In this document: positions 25,702 through 34,400 of the stretch, one piece after another
Layout: the number at the start of each line of letters is the position of its first letter
How positions within the stretch are numbered: the stretch's first letter is position 1
Source: Vibrio hangzhouensis
Lineage (GTDB): Bacteria; Pseudomonadota; Gammaproteobacteria; Enterobacterales; Vibrionaceae
Direction of reading: 5' to 3'
Length of the DNA: 64,000 nucleotides
Assembly: GCF_900107935.1 (NCBI RefSeq)
Contig: NZ_FNVG01000009.1
Span: 116,083 to 180,082, forward strand
Made by a program: the position numbers and the translations under genes
The notes under the pieces: model-generated
What the model was told of the DNA's origin: nothing
Seen by the model: the letters and a program-made list of their open reading frames with translations, nothing else
Databases searched by the model: none

Positions 25702-27159
25702 TTAACCAATAGCAGGATACGTCTTATACTTCACACCCATCATCTGTTCCATACAGTGAACAACCTGACAGCTGTATCCAAACTCGTTGTCATACCAGAT
25801 ATAAAGTACACAGCGGTTGTCCTGAGCAATGGTTGCCTGACCGTCAACAATACCTGGGTGGCGTGCGCCAACCAGATCGGTCGAGACAATTTCTGTCGAA
25901 TCTGTGTAATCAATTTGAGCCGACAGCGCTGACGTCAGAGAGATTTCACGCAAATATGCATTCAACTCATCTTTTGTCGTATTGCTTTCCAGATTAAGGT
26001 TAGCCACAGCCATTGAGACATTTGGTGTTGGTACGCGGATAGCGTTACCACTCAGTTTACCCGCAAGCTCAGGTAGTGCTTTGGCGACTGCACTCGCTGC
26101 TCCCGTTGACGTCAAAACCATGTTCAGCGATGCAGAACGGCCGCGACGGTCACCACTGTGGTAGTTATCGATCAGGTTCTGGTCATTCGTGTATGAATGC
26201 ACTGTTTCAATATGACCAGAAACGATACCGTACTTATCATTCACCGCTTTTAGTGTCGGCGTAATCGCATTCGTTGTACAGCTAGCTGCCGACACAATCG
26301 TGTCAGAATCCAGAATCGACTCATGATTCACGCCAAATACGATGTTCTTAATCGCACCTTTGCCAGGTGCCGTCAGAAGTACCTTATCTGCACCGTTGCA
26401 AGCGACGTGATGTCCCAAACCTTCAGCATCGCGCCATACACCCGTATTATCAACAACCAATGCGTTTTGAATACCGTACTGGGTATAATCAACGTCTGCC
26501 GGGCTGTTCGCATAAATAATCTGGATGTAATTACCATTAACAATCAGTGCTTTATTTTCTTCATCAACAACAATGCTGCCATTGAATTGTCCGTGCACAG
26601 AATCACGACGCAATAAACTCGCACGCTTTTGCAAATCGCCGTCACGACCACCTCGAACCACTATGGCTTTCAAACGCAACGGATAACCCGGACCACTTTT
26701 TTCGACCAGGATACGTGTCAGAAGACGACCAATACGACCAAAACCATAAAGGACAACATCGCGAGACTCGATAGCGCCATTGCTTTCAATGCTCTCCACC
26801 AAAGCCGTCATCAAAAAGTCGTCGATATTGTTTTCACTATCATGAGAGGACCAATATTGCTGAGCCAGTTGACCAACATCAATACAACATGGAGACAGGT
26901 TGAGTTCGGTCAGTCTTTCGATGATAGGAGCAGTTTGAGCGATGTCGACAGGATGAGAAGAGTAATGGCGGGAAACACGGTGAGTTTTGATAATGTCTAT
27001 TGTTGTGGCATTTACGAGTGTTTTACCGAACAATAGAATTTCAACACCCTTCTCTCGGTACAACCGCCCTAGTAACGGCATGATGGATTCGGCGAGAGTT
27101 TGGTTACGTTGCCACTGGTTCTGGTGGATTTCAGTTTGCGAGATGTTGCTATTACTCAT
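25702..27159 (-). CDS. Glyceraldehyde-3-phosphate dehydrogenase, long form
   Basis: 485 aa from ATG 27159 (the upstream open frame to 27216 is unlikely to be coding). The N-terminal ~125 residues are an extension not found in classic ~330-aa GAPDH. The NAD-binding domain starts at VVLYGFGRIGRLLTRILVEKSG (~128-149), the catalytic Cys lies in SAASCTTNAITP (~290), and the substrate loop in RGRSASLNMVLTSTGAASAVAKALPELAGKLSGNAIRVPTP. It oxidises glyceraldehyde 3-phosphate or a related phospho-sugar aldehyde. Such ~480-aa forms occur as second GAPDH genes in Vibrio and Shewanella. The ribosome binding site is weak (AGAGG ~15 bases upstream). Confidence 0.85.
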   Translation of the reverse strand: MSNSNISQTEIHQNQWQRNQTLAESIMPLLGRLYREKGVEILLFGKTLVNATTIDIIKTHRVSRHYSSHPVDIAQTAPIIERLTELNLSPCCIDVGQLAQQYWSSHDSENNIDDFLMTALVESIESNGAIESRDVVLYGFGRIGRLLTRILVEKSGPGYPLRLKAIVVRGGRDGDLQKRASLLRRDSVHGQFNGSIVVDEENKALIVNGNYIQIIYANSPADVDYTQYGIQNALVVDNTGVWRDAEGLGHHVACNGADKVLLTAPGKGAIKNIVFGVNHESILDSDTIVSAASCTTNAITPTLKAVNDKYGIVSGHIETVHSYTNDQNLIDNYHSGDRRGRSASLNMVLTSTGAASAVAKALPELAGKLSGNAIRVPTPNVSMAVANLNLESNTTKDELNAYLREISLTSALSAQIDYTDSTEIVSTDLVGARHPGIVDGQATIAQDNRCVLYIWYDNEFGYSCQVVHCMEQMMGVKYKTYPAIG

Positions 27160-27473
27160 AGTAACTGGAGGACCTCTAAAAGTTAAAGGCTCGTTACTCT
27201 TGGCTGTAGGGTACAAGAGATAATGAGCGGATTGGGGGTGTAATAGTGTTGTTATTTTTTATGCGCAGGAGTGTAACAAACAGGGACTTAATCTGCTAGT
27301 AAAAATAATCGATACCAAAAATAGGGAAAAGTGTGATTTATGTAGAATTTATTATGGCAAAAACTTCGACCTTAGTCGTAAAAAATTATAACCAAAGCCG
27401 ACCTTATTTTCCCTAATCAATCAAGAGTGCGGAAGCAGACCACAGAACACATCCACACACCCAATGAATATGC

Positions 27474-28247
27474 TCACTTGGTATTCTCAAATTCATCGTG
27501 GTCACGTTTTTTGATGACTTTATGACCATCTTCTGCGACGCCACGCTTCCAATAGCTGCTGATGTAAATGTCCTGCCTGTTGACCTCTTTTTCATTTCTG
27601 AAATATTGACGAAGCGCCCTCATTTCATCAAATTCACAAGCGCACCAGACAAAAGGCTCACCGTCTAACCAGGGTTGCTGCATTGACACTGTAGACAATG
27701 ATTCGGTGGTCCAAATCACTTTTATTCCATCAGGCGCGCGAACAGACTGTTGGTCTCTGCTATCCGTTGCCTGAATCACAGCGTAACCCTTTACGTGGCT
27801 GGGCAACTTTTCCAGTTTTGCCGCCAGAGTAGGCAAAGACGTCATATCGGCACTAAAAAAGAACCAGTCCTTGTCGAGATTAACCTCCTGAACCTTACCT
27901 GGACCGACTATAGATATAGTGTCACCAACCTCAGCAGACATTGCCCATCGCGCCCCGAAGCCACACATTTTGTCATCAGTAACATGAGTGACAAAATCCA
28001 CATCCATTTTGCCGGACAAAAGCTCAAGATTACGAATTGTATAGGTGCGCATTTTTGGCTTGGCATTATCCTTGAGGGGACCTACTAGCACTTGGCCCTC
28101 TTCATCGAATAGAAACTTGAAGTAGCCACCTTCACTGTCTTCAGGGAAGTGCTTAAGAGCCTCTGACTGGAAGGAAATTCGCAGTATGTTGGGTGACAAC
28201 GCATGAATGTCAATGACAGTAATGGTTTTGGGTGTTGGCTTTTTCAT
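27474..28247 (-). CDS. Siderophore-interacting protein (ferric-siderophore reductase)
   Basis: 257 aa, normal for the SIP/ViuB family. FAD-binding beta-barrel with KMRTYTIRNL (R-x-Y-T/S, ~66-75) and FVTHVTDDKMCGFGARWAMSAEVGDTISIVGP; C-terminal NAD(P)H-binding domain with WFFFSADMTSLPTLAAKLEKLP (~128-149) and SSYWKRGVAEDGHK (~233-246; the family ends YWRxGxxExxH). It reduces ferric siderophore in the cytoplasm to release iron. A Fur box lies directly upstream, supporting iron-repressed expression. Confidence 0.93.
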   Translation of the reverse strand: MKKPTPKTITVIDIHALSPNILRISFQSEALKHFPEDSEGGYFKFLFDEEGQVLVGPLKDNAKPKMRTYTIRNLELLSGKMDVDFVTHVTDDKMCGFGARWAMSAEVGDTISIVGPGKVQEVNLDKDWFFFSADMTSLPTLAAKLEKLPSHVKGYAVIQATDSRDQQSVRAPDGIKVIWTTESLSTVSMQQPWLDGEPFVWCACEFDEMRALRQYFRNEKEVNRQDIYISSYWKRGVAEDGHKVIKKRDHDEFENTK

Positions 28248-28254
28248 ATCTTAC

Positions 28255-28273
28255 CATAATGATTATTGTTTTC
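28255..28273 (-). promoter_or_regulatory. Fur box upstream of the siderophore-interacting protein
   Basis: CATAATGATTATTGTTTTC matches the 19-bp Fur consensus at about 14 positions, with an intact ATAATGAT half-site. It lies 8 bp upstream of the start codon on the minus strand, where bound Fur would block transcription. Confidence 0.75.
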
Positions 28274-28461
28274 ATTTAAGGTTATCACATTGACAAAGAT
28301 CTGGCTGTAGCTTTTCACTAATTTACATTATCACTCTGTAACACGTACATAATGCGCTACCACGTTCATACATAAATAGCTATAAAATATTGTTCATTAT
28401 TTGACCACCCCCTTCTTTACTTCTATTGTTGATAGACCGATCACAACATGGGAGGTAAAAC

Positions 28462-28683
28462 ATGAAAAAAATGAGCAAGGCATATCGGATGAAAATCATC
28501 AAGGAAGTCGCTGAACGCAAGCGCCGGGATCAATTTGATGATCCAATGGCGGTCTATATCAACCATTTACTTGATGAACGACCACAATCAGATAATGTCG
28601 TTGAATACAAACAAGAATTTAGTGGAAATTACTTTGATGAAGAAATTGGAGGGTGGATTAGCAAAACATGGCGAAGCAAATAG
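28462..28683 (+). CDS. Small basic/acidic cytoplasmic protein, unknown function
   Basis: 73 aa with a strong ribosome binding site (GGAGG at 28451, spacing 7). No signal peptide or membrane segment. The N-terminal half is helical and rich in Lys/Arg (AYRMKIIKEVAERKRRDQFDDP), the C-terminal half acidic, ending GGWISKTWRSK. I recognise no family. It is divergent from the Fur-regulated reductase. Confidence 0.65.
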   Translation: MKKMSKAYRMKIIKEVAERKRRDQFDDPMAVYINHLLDERPQSDNVVEYKQEFSGNYFDEEIGGWISKTWRSK

Positions 28684-28755
28684 ACACTTTAAACTATGCA
28701 GCCATCAGACAGACATATTGAAATCTTTTGGGACAGAGCGCAAGACTCGAAATGA

Positions 28756-28776
28756 GGCGCCGCTATCGTAGGCGCC
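28756..28776 (-). terminator. Hairpin downstream of ridA
   Basis: GGCGCC-N9-GGCGCC stem between the convergent 73-aa protein gene and ridA. No T-tract, so termination is doubtful. Confidence 0.4.
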
Positions 28777-28788
28777 CCCGCACAAAAG

Positions 28789-29175
28789 TTACTCACCTCT
28801 TACAGCTATCACTTCTATCTCCACTTTCGCATCCATCGGAAGCCTGGCGACTTCGACACAAGAGCGAGCCGGAAATGGTGCTTCATGCTGTTGAAAAAAA
28901 CGTTCATACGCTGCATTAACACGAGTAAAATCATTAAGATCTTTAACGAACACAGTTGTCTTTACAATGTGACTTGCCTGTAAACCAGCTTCCTTGATGA
29001 TCGCAAGCGCATTTTCCAGAGATTGTGTTGCCTGCGCCGCCACATCTTCTGGCATCAACTTAGTACTAGGATTAATAGGCAATTGGCCGGATGTAATCAC
29101 CATGTTTCCGAAGGTAACACCCTGAACATAAGGACCGATGGCCGCGGGTGCATTATTCGTCGTAATTGCACTCAT
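28789..29175 (-). CDS. ridA: RidA family enamine/imine deaminase
   Basis: 128 aa from ATG 29175 (AAGGAGC five bases upstream; a longer frame to 29220 lacks a site). YjgF/YER057c/UK114 fold with GPYVQGVTFGNMVITSGQLPINPST at the N-terminus and the family signature PARSCVEVARLPMDAKVEIEVIA at the C-terminus, including the substrate-binding Arg. It hydrolyses reactive 2-aminoacrylate-type enamines made by PLP enzymes. The neighbouring tryptophanase releases aminoacrylate, which makes the location meaningful. Confidence 0.9.
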   Translation of the reverse strand: MSAITTNNAPAAIGPYVQGVTFGNMVITSGQLPINPSTKLMPEDVAAQATQSLENALAIIKEAGLQASHIVKTTVFVKDLNDFTRVNAAYERFFQQHEAPFPARSCVEVARLPMDAKVEIEVIAVRGE

Positions 29176-29201
29176 AGAAAGCTCCTTAAATTTAAATATA
29201 T

Positions 29202-29230
29202 CGGCCAGTCTGCTCCGCACAAACTGGCCG
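29202..29230 (-). terminator. Hairpin after tnaB
   Basis: CGGCCAGT / ACTGGCCG perfect 8-bp stem just past the tnaB stop (29255), followed on the minus strand by ATATATTTAAATTT. Confidence 0.65.
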
Positions 29231-29254
29231 TTCGGTATTAACGTAGGTATTCGT

Positions 29255-30472
29255 CTAGCCTGTAAATGTTGGTAGCATCCCTACCATTGATAGCACATGG
29301 AAGATTGCGGTCAGCACACCAAAGGTGATAACCAAATTCACCATCACTTGCCCGCCTGGCGCTCTGAATCCTTCCACTTCAGCGTGTACCTCTCGGGTTT
29401 TCTTCGCCAGCAATGCAGGAATAATACAAGCCCAAACTGTCGCTGCCGCACCTGCATAACCAATCGCAATGACGAAACCAAACGGAAACAGCAACGAAAG
29501 AATCAACGGTGGCAGGAATGTCACCAGCCAGGTCTTAGTACGACCCTGCTTGGTATCCTCAAATTTGAAGAAGTCAGCCAAGAAGTCAAAAACACCCAGG
29601 CCCACACCAATGAACGAAGACAGAATGGCTGCCATAGAGAATGTGTTGATGGCACTGGCAACTTTGTCTGACTCAATCACAGAACCCAAGGCTTGAAGTA
29701 ATGCATCTACGTTGCCGCCCTGCTCAATCACGGGACCAAAGTTGGCTCTTGGAAGATTACCAAAGATGCTAAATAGCCATAGGAAGTAAAGGCTCAGCGC
29801 AATTACGGTTCCGCCTAGAATCGCATACTTCGCTTTGTTTTCCTCACCATAGTAGGCACGCATGGATGATACTGAGTGATGATAGCCAAAGGATGTCAGG
29901 GCTACAGGCAACATGGCCATAGCATACGGTGCATAGGCGTGCTCTTCACTAATAGTGTCAAACAACACCGCCATATCGACTTTTACCGCCAGACCCGATA
30001 CCCCAAACACAAAGCTCAGGATCATAAAGGCAATAAGTACTACAGATATACGGTCTACAGCTCTGGTTGAATGCCAAACGAACGCTGAGAATACAAGAAC
30101 AAAAAGTGCGGAAGCCACTTTGGCATTGAGACCTAAAACATTCTGTAAAATGAGCCCTGATGACGTGATATATGCGTAGAGCAAAATACCACCAACAAAG
30201 TAAACGGTAATATTATTGATAAGGTTAACCTTATCACCTAGAAGATCCTTGGTGACGGTGTCGAACGACACTTTCAAATCGTAGTTTTTAAATGCTTCTA
30301 ACAACATCCATCCGGAAATTGTCATGACGACCATTGTTATTGCAATTGCCAGCATGGACCAGACGGTCCAGGCACCAGCGCCCGCGCTCGGTAAACCTAA
30401 CATTCCAGCGCCTACACAGACACTCGCTATAATGCAGGCACCACCTATCAGAGACGGATTTTTTTTCATCAT
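29255..30472 (-). CDS. tnaB: Tryptophan-specific permease (HAAAP family)
   Basis: 405 aa, eleven-helix aromatic amino-acid permease of the Mtr/TnaB/TyrP type. The N-terminus NPSLIGGACIIASVCVGAGMLGLPSAGAGAW carries the family's glycine-rich first helix, followed by WMLLEAF at the end of helix 2 and FGYHHSVSSMRAYYGEE in the middle. It imports tryptophan across the inner membrane. It lies ~120 bp downstream of tnaA on the same strand, with an inter-gene hairpin, matching the tna operon order. Confidence 0.92.
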   Translation of the reverse strand: MMKKNPSLIGGACIIASVCVGAGMLGLPSAGAGAWTVWSMLAIAITMVVMTISGWMLLEAFKNYDLKVSFDTVTKDLLGDKVNLINNITVYFVGGILLYAYITSSGLILQNVLGLNAKVASALFVLVFSAFVWHSTRAVDRISVVLIAFMILSFVFGVSGLAVKVDMAVLFDTISEEHAYAPYAMAMLPVALTSFGYHHSVSSMRAYYGEENKAKYAILGGTVIALSLYFLWLFSIFGNLPRANFGPVIEQGGNVDALLQALGSVIESDKVASAINTFSMAAILSSFIGVGLGVFDFLADFFKFEDTKQGRTKTWLVTFLPPLILSLLFPFGFVIAIGYAGAAATVWACIIPALLAKKTREVHAEVEGFRAPGGQVMVNLVITFGVLTAIFHVLSMVGMLPTFTG

Positions 30473-30556
30473 TCTGTTCTCTTAAATTCACGTTATTGGA
30501 TTAGAGTGATTCACCCTATATTTCTCAGCTTTAATTATTTGTGTTGCTTGAGAAAG

Positions 30557-30583
30557 AGAGCGCAGCCGGAATGGCTACGCTCT
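30557..30583 (-). promoter_or_regulatory. Hairpin in the tnaA-tnaB spacer
   Basis: AGAGCG-AGCC / GGCT-CGCTCT interrupted stem with ATTCC loop, followed on the minus strand by CTTTCTC. It may reduce read-through into tnaB or stabilise the tnaA message. Confidence 0.5.
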
Positions 30584-30590
30584 TAACGGG

Positions 30591-32051
30591 TTATGCTTCT
30601 TCGAGCACTTTAGCTTCAGCTTGAGTTGTTACGGGCTCCACTTCTTTTAGACGAGCGGTGAAGTGACGCAGCACTTCTGGTTCGTATGTGAAGTCAAGAC
30701 CTTTCACTTTATGGGCATTCTCTTTCACTTTCCCAAACGCCTCAATGACATAGTCCATATGGGTTTGAGTGTAAGTGGCTCGAGGAATAGTCAAACGCAA
30801 CAATTCAGCCGGACATGGATGCTGTTTACCTGTTGCAGGGTCTCGGCCCAGAAGAAGTGAACCGATTTCAACCGCTCGAATACCGGCAACTTTATATAGC
30901 TCACAAGCCAGAGCGTGTGCAGGGAATTGCTCAGCCGGAATGTGTGGCAAAAGCTTACCAGCATCAACGAATGCCGCATGACCACCTGCTTGCTGACAAA
31001 CCACGCCGATTGCTTCCAGGCCATCAACCAGGTATTGCACCTGATTAATGCGGTACTCCAACCAATCCTGGCGCATGCCATCGTATAGACCTACAGCCAA
31101 GCGCTCCATTGCACCGCCTTCCAGACCACCATAAGTTGGGAAGCCTTCCTGAACCACACACAAAGTACGACATTCAGTGTAAACATCCATCATGGATTCG
31201 TCTTTAAAGCACAATAGGCCGCCCATTTGAACCATCGCGTCTTTCTTCGCAGACATCGCAAGGCCATCAGCATACTTATAAGACTCACGTGTGATCTCTT
31301 CGATAGTCCAATCTTGATAACCAGGCTCACGCTGCTGTACAAAGTAAGCATTTTCTGCGTAGCGCGCCGAGTCCATGATGACTGGAATGTCATATTTTTG
31401 AGCAATTTCATACACGGCTTTCAGGTTTGCGATGGATACTGGCTGACCACCAGCTGAGTTACACGTAATCGTACTGACGATATAAGGAACGTTAGCCGGG
31501 CCTGCTTCAATAATTGCTTCTTCCAGTTTTTCCAGATCAAAGTTACCTTTAAAGTCTGCATTAACCGCAGTATCAAACGCATCTTTGGTATAAACGTTTT
31601 TCGCTACGCAGCAGTTAACTTGCGTGTGACCTTGCGTGGTATCAAAGAAGTAGTTTGACAATGCCACCATCTTAGAGCGATCAAGACCTTTTTCTTTCTC
31701 ACGCTTCTTAATAAGGACAGGAATATAAATCTGCTCTGCACCACGGCCCTGGTGAGTCGGAATAGTAAGCTCATAACCGAAAATATCTTTCACCGCGTTT
31801 GACAGCGCATAGTAACTACGGCTACCACTGTAAGCCTCATCACCGCGCAGCATAGCCGCCTGCATTTCTTGGGTAATCGAACCTGTACCACTGTCAGTTA
31901 GCAAATCAATAAATACATCTTCGCTGTCAAGCAGGAATGGGTTCATGCCTGCTTTCATAATAGCTTCTTCACGATATTCACGTGTTGTACGTTTTACTGG
32001 CTCAACAACACGAATGCGGAACGGTTCTGGTAAATGTTTGAAGTTTTCCAT
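30591..32051 (-). CDS. tnaA: Tryptophanase (tryptophan indole-lyase)
   Basis: 486 aa versus 471 in E. coli. A PLP enzyme that splits tryptophan to indole, pyruvate and ammonia. Signatures: [32 protein letters not shown] (~49-80), [12 protein letters not shown] (~97-108), and the PLP-Lys region [16 protein letters not shown] (~263-278). The C-terminal ~15 residues ([15 protein letters not shown]) are an extension compared with E. coli. A TnaC leader peptide lies 224 bp upstream, so induction by tryptophan through Rho antitermination is expected. Confidence 0.97.
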   Translation of the reverse strand: MENFKHLPEPFRIRVVEPVKRTTREYREEAIMKAGMNPFLLDSEDVFIDLLTDSGTGSITQEMQAAMLRGDEAYSGSRSYYALSNAVKDIFGYELTIPTHQGRGAEQIYIPVLIKKREKEKGLDRSKMVALSNYFFDTTQGHTQVNCCVAKNVYTKDAFDTAVNADFKGNFDLEKLEEAIIEAGPANVPYIVSTITCNSAGGQPVSIANLKAVYEIAQKYDIPVIMDSARYAENAYFVQQREPGYQDWTIEEITRESYKYADGLAMSAKKDAMVQMGGLLCFKDESMMDVYTECRTLCVVQEGFPTYGGLEGGAMERLAVGLYDGMRQDWLEYRINQVQYLVDGLEAIGVVCQQAGGHAAFVDAGKLLPHIPAEQFPAHALACELYKVAGIRAVEIGSLLLGRDPATGKQHPCPAELLRLTIPRATYTQTHMDYVIEAFGKVKENAHKVKGLDFTYEPEVLRHFTARLKEVEPVTTQAEAKVLEEA

Positions 32052-32275
32052 ATTTATATACCTAATATTTCATTTGTCTTATTTAATATATCAACCAACA
32101 AGACAATTAATTTTATTCGAAGAGAACCCTATCCAGAATATATACCCAGATACGATTAATTTTATTTATAAAGTAAAGCGATACAGTAACGCTATAATCA
32201 ACCACAAGACGATTATAAGATCAGTTGAATATAACTATGTAAGGCCAAGCGCACCGGATAGTGCGAGAGACAGGG
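32052..32275 (-). promoter_or_regulatory. tnaC-tnaA spacer (Rho-dependent attenuation region)
   Basis: 224 nt between the TnaC stop and the TnaA start, close to the ~220 nt in E. coli. Right after the tnaC stop the minus strand is C-rich (ACCCTGTCTCTCGCACTATC), suitable for Rho loading. Function inferred by homology. Confidence 0.6.
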
Positions 32276-32350
32276 TTATCTCGAAGGGAAGAAGAAAGCG
32301 ATTTTGTAGTCTAGAGTGATCCAGCTACTTGTGATGTTGAACTTATCCAT
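32276..32350 (-). CDS. tnaC: TnaC leader peptide
   Basis: 24-codon ORF (MDKFNITSSW start, PSR end). Trp10, Asp14 and Pro22 have exactly the spacing of E. coli TnaC Trp12-Asp16-Pro24, the residues that stall the ribosome with bound tryptophan; Lys/Ile between Asp and Pro are also alike (DYKI versus DNKI). AGG lies seven bases before ATG 32350, and a good promoter is just upstream. Stalling at the end of this peptide would block Rho and allow tnaA-tnaB transcription. Unlike in E. coli, Pro is followed by two more residues (SR) before the stop. Confidence 0.88.
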   Translation of the reverse strand: MDKFNITSSWITLDYKIAFFFPSR

Positions 32351-32414
32351 TTGTTTACCTACTTGAGTGTTCAATACCTTGCTGACCAAGGCATATTCCA
32401 AACTAACTAAGTTA

Positions 32415-32442
32415 ATTATCTATAATTAATTCGTCATGTCAT
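32415..32442 (-). promoter_or_regulatory. tna operon promoter
   Basis: On the minus strand ATGACA (32442-32437), 16-bp spacer, GATAAT (32420-32415); each hexamer is one mismatch from the sigma-70 consensus. Start expected near 32408. Confidence 0.55.
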
Positions 32443-32459
32443 CACTATAGAATATAATT

Positions 32460-32475
32460 TGAGAACTTGCTAACA
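32460..32475 (-). promoter_or_regulatory. Possible CRP site of the tna operon
   Basis: TGTTA-N6-TCTCA matches 8 of 10 core bases of TGTGA-N6-TCACA and is centred about 60 bp upstream of the inferred start, near the -61.5 position of the E. coli tna CRP site. Confidence 0.4.
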
Positions 32476-32523
32476 AAAAAGATGAATGTAAAGATATTAA
32501 TCACTTAGAGCAGAGATTTATTT

Positions 32524-32579
32524 TGACCGTGATCAATACAGCGTACTAGTTAATAAAAACATTTTTATGGCCACGGTCA
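32524..32579 (-). terminator. Interrupted inverted repeat downstream of the hydrolase gene
   Basis: TGACCGTG / CACGGTCA arms enclose ~40 nt that include a second small hairpin (ATAAAAA/TTTTTAT). It lies 10 bp past the stop of the gene ending at 32589 and probably acts in its 3' end formation. Confidence 0.4.
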
Positions 32580-32588
32580 TTTAGAATT

Positions 32589-33782
32589 TTATAAATCCGA
32601 GCTCATAAATTCCAATACCCTGACCATCATAGGTTCAAAATATGGATTCCAGCTCAGTCTGGCACTGATGGTATCTTCGTCAAACAGGCCCCAGGCCGAA
32701 TAAGACAGTGTGGGCATCTTGGCACAATCGACCCGATAGACTTCACCAGCCTGCTGGCCACCACACTGACGCATTAGCCCCCTTCGCCCGTATAGAGGGT
32801 TGGTATCTTGGTAAAGCACTGATATGTGGGAACCACTTTGGATGTTCGAATCCGGGATATTCATCGGAAACAACACAAACCTTGGATCTGAATACTCTTG
32901 TTCTCCAAACCAAATCAATGAACTGGATGGGTGGCGAAAGTGGTCAGTAAACAAATCGTATACTGCCTTTGCATTTATCAACTCATCCGTTTCCGTAACC
33001 ATAAGAATAGTGGGCACGTCTATATTGCTTTTGGTAATGGCTTCTCTGACATCGATCGAAGATTGATAATAGAGCGCAGCACCGCGCATAGCCAGAGAGT
33101 CATATCGGGTATAATTCTGCTCCTTTTCTAAACTTGCCCAATCAACGAAATGACTGGCAAAACCCGCCATCGATGCAAAGGGATCTTTGGGCACAAAGGC
33201 CGGTGAAAATAGGATCAACCCCTTTACCTTTTCGGTCGACTGAACAACATAACTGGTCACCAGATTTGTACCCGTTGAGAAACCACCTAACCAAACTGTG
33301 TCTACTTCCTTTTGAAGCAGATAAATTTGATGTTCAACAGCTTGCCTCCAGTCCTCATTGGTAGGATTCATCAAGTCTGCCGGACGTGAGCCATGACCGG
33401 GCAATAACATCACCTGAACCAGGTAGCCGTGTCTGGCCAAATAGGGGGCAATATCGACAAACGAATAGGGCGAGTCCCCAAGGCCATGTACCAACAGTAT
33501 TCCTTGACCATTTGGGTTTTGAGGTCTTAATCGATAGGGGCTGACCACATCCATCTCGACCCGATACCCTGCCCCATGGAACACACGGGTATCATCCAGC
33601 CACTGGCGCGTCTCGTCCACATATTGATCGAAGCTAGGCTGAAGATACGGAGCTATTGAACCCGAACTGGTATACATGTCAGGCTCTTGGTCAATGATCG
33701 TATTCGAACACCCCGCAACAAGCACTAGCAGTGACCCGATAACCCAACGGGTCAGGAAGTAATACTTCACCATTTCACTCAT
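32589..33782 (-). CDS. Alpha/beta-hydrolase lipoprotein
   Basis: 397 aa. Signal peptide with lipobox VAGC (Cys ~25). Alpha/beta-hydrolase fold: GILLVHGLGDSPYSF (oxyanion loop, ~93-107), LLPGHGSRPADL, nucleophile elbow WLGGFSTGTNL (GxSxG with FS, Ser ~169), and a late acidic region ILMVTETDELINAKAV (~261-276). A C-terminal His candidate is in GSHISVLY (~316). It is likely a surface or periplasmic esterase/lipase-like enzyme; substrate unknown. It is 9 bp downstream of the DUF333 lipoprotein gene, so they form an operon. Confidence 0.8.
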   Translation of the reverse strand: MSEMVKYYFLTRWVIGSLLVLVAGCSNTIIDQEPDMYTSSGSIAPYLQPSFDQYVDETRQWLDDTRVFHGAGYRVEMDVVSPYRLRPQNPNGQGILLVHGLGDSPYSFVDIAPYLARHGYLVQVMLLPGHGSRPADLMNPTNEDWRQAVEHQIYLLQKEVDTVWLGGFSTGTNLVTSYVVQSTEKVKGLILFSPAFVPKDPFASMAGFASHFVDWASLEKEQNYTRYDSLAMRGAALYYQSSIDVREAITKSNIDVPTILMVTETDELINAKAVYDLFTDHFRHPSSSLIWFGEQEYSDPRFVLFPMNIPDSNIQSGSHISVLYQDTNPLYGRRGLMRQCGGQQAGEVYRVDCAKMPTLSYSAWGLFDEDTISARLSWNPYFEPMMVRVLEFMSSDL

Positions 33783-33791
33783 TCTGCTCTG

Positions 33792-34160
33792 TTAACCACC
33801 ACTCATTTTATGAGCGTTGAAATACTCCGAAGCATCCATTACTTTTCCATCTGGAAGCTCGCATTCATCACTGTCGTTTTTGTACACCCCATTCGTGCTC
33901 TCACAATATCGGGCCGCTTCGTTAGGCATTTCTTCATGGTGTAGGCGATAGAATTCCCACGCATCGACACTTCCACCCAATTTCAAGTTACACTGCCCAG
34001 TATCCAACTCATAACTGCCATGTTGCTCACAGTACACGGCAGCAGGGTTAGCCATACCTACACTTTTCTCTGCAGGCACCTGTGTATTTGAACACCCGGC
34101 AAAAGAAACCACTAACACAAGACCAACACCGAAGCACATAAATAACTGGCTATTTTTCAT
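33792..34160 (-). CDS. DUF333 lipoprotein with two repeats
   Basis: 122 aa from ATG 34160 (GAGG eight bases upstream). Lipobox FAGC (Cys ~23). Two DUF333-type units follow: GMANPAAVYCEQHGSYELDTGQCNLKLGGSVDAWEFY and MPNEAARYCESTNGVYKNDSDECELPDGKVMDASEYF, each with a Cys pair and the pattern A-x-YC...G-x-C-L-x-x-G-x-x-x-D-A-x-x-F/Y. DUF333 proteins are small secreted or lipid-anchored proteins, some acting as heat-shock or protease-inhibitor-like proteins; function here is unknown. It is first in a two-gene operon with the hydrolase. Confidence 0.82.
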   Translation of the reverse strand: MKNSQLFMCFGVGLVLVVSFAGCSNTQVPAEKSVGMANPAAVYCEQHGSYELDTGQCNLKLGGSVDAWEFYRLHHEEMPNEAARYCESTNGVYKNDSDECELPDGKVMDASEYFNAHKMSGG

Positions 34161-34400
34161 ATTATTTTCCTCTACGCCCCTTCTAATAAAGCTAGATGAA
34201 AGCCAACAAATTTCAACGTACAACTACATCAACTAGCGCGGATTGTGAACGCCTGCAACGGATGATTTTCGATCCGGGTAACATCATATCTCTGACTGAA
34301 AAAACTGTGATTGTGAGAGGGTAACCCAAGGTATGTTACTTGTTTCTTCAGTGAAATATTCGACAATTTGTGAGTATATTATTAATAGAGAATCCCACTT

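Noticed and set aside
31945..32319. 124-aa plus-strand open frame across the tnaA start
   Set aside because: Antisense to tnaA and to the tnaC leader; no ribosome binding site and low-complexity product.
32481..32505. A second CRP-like site (AGTGA-N6-TCTTT)
   Set aside because: Only one half resembles the consensus, and the site at 32460 is better placed.
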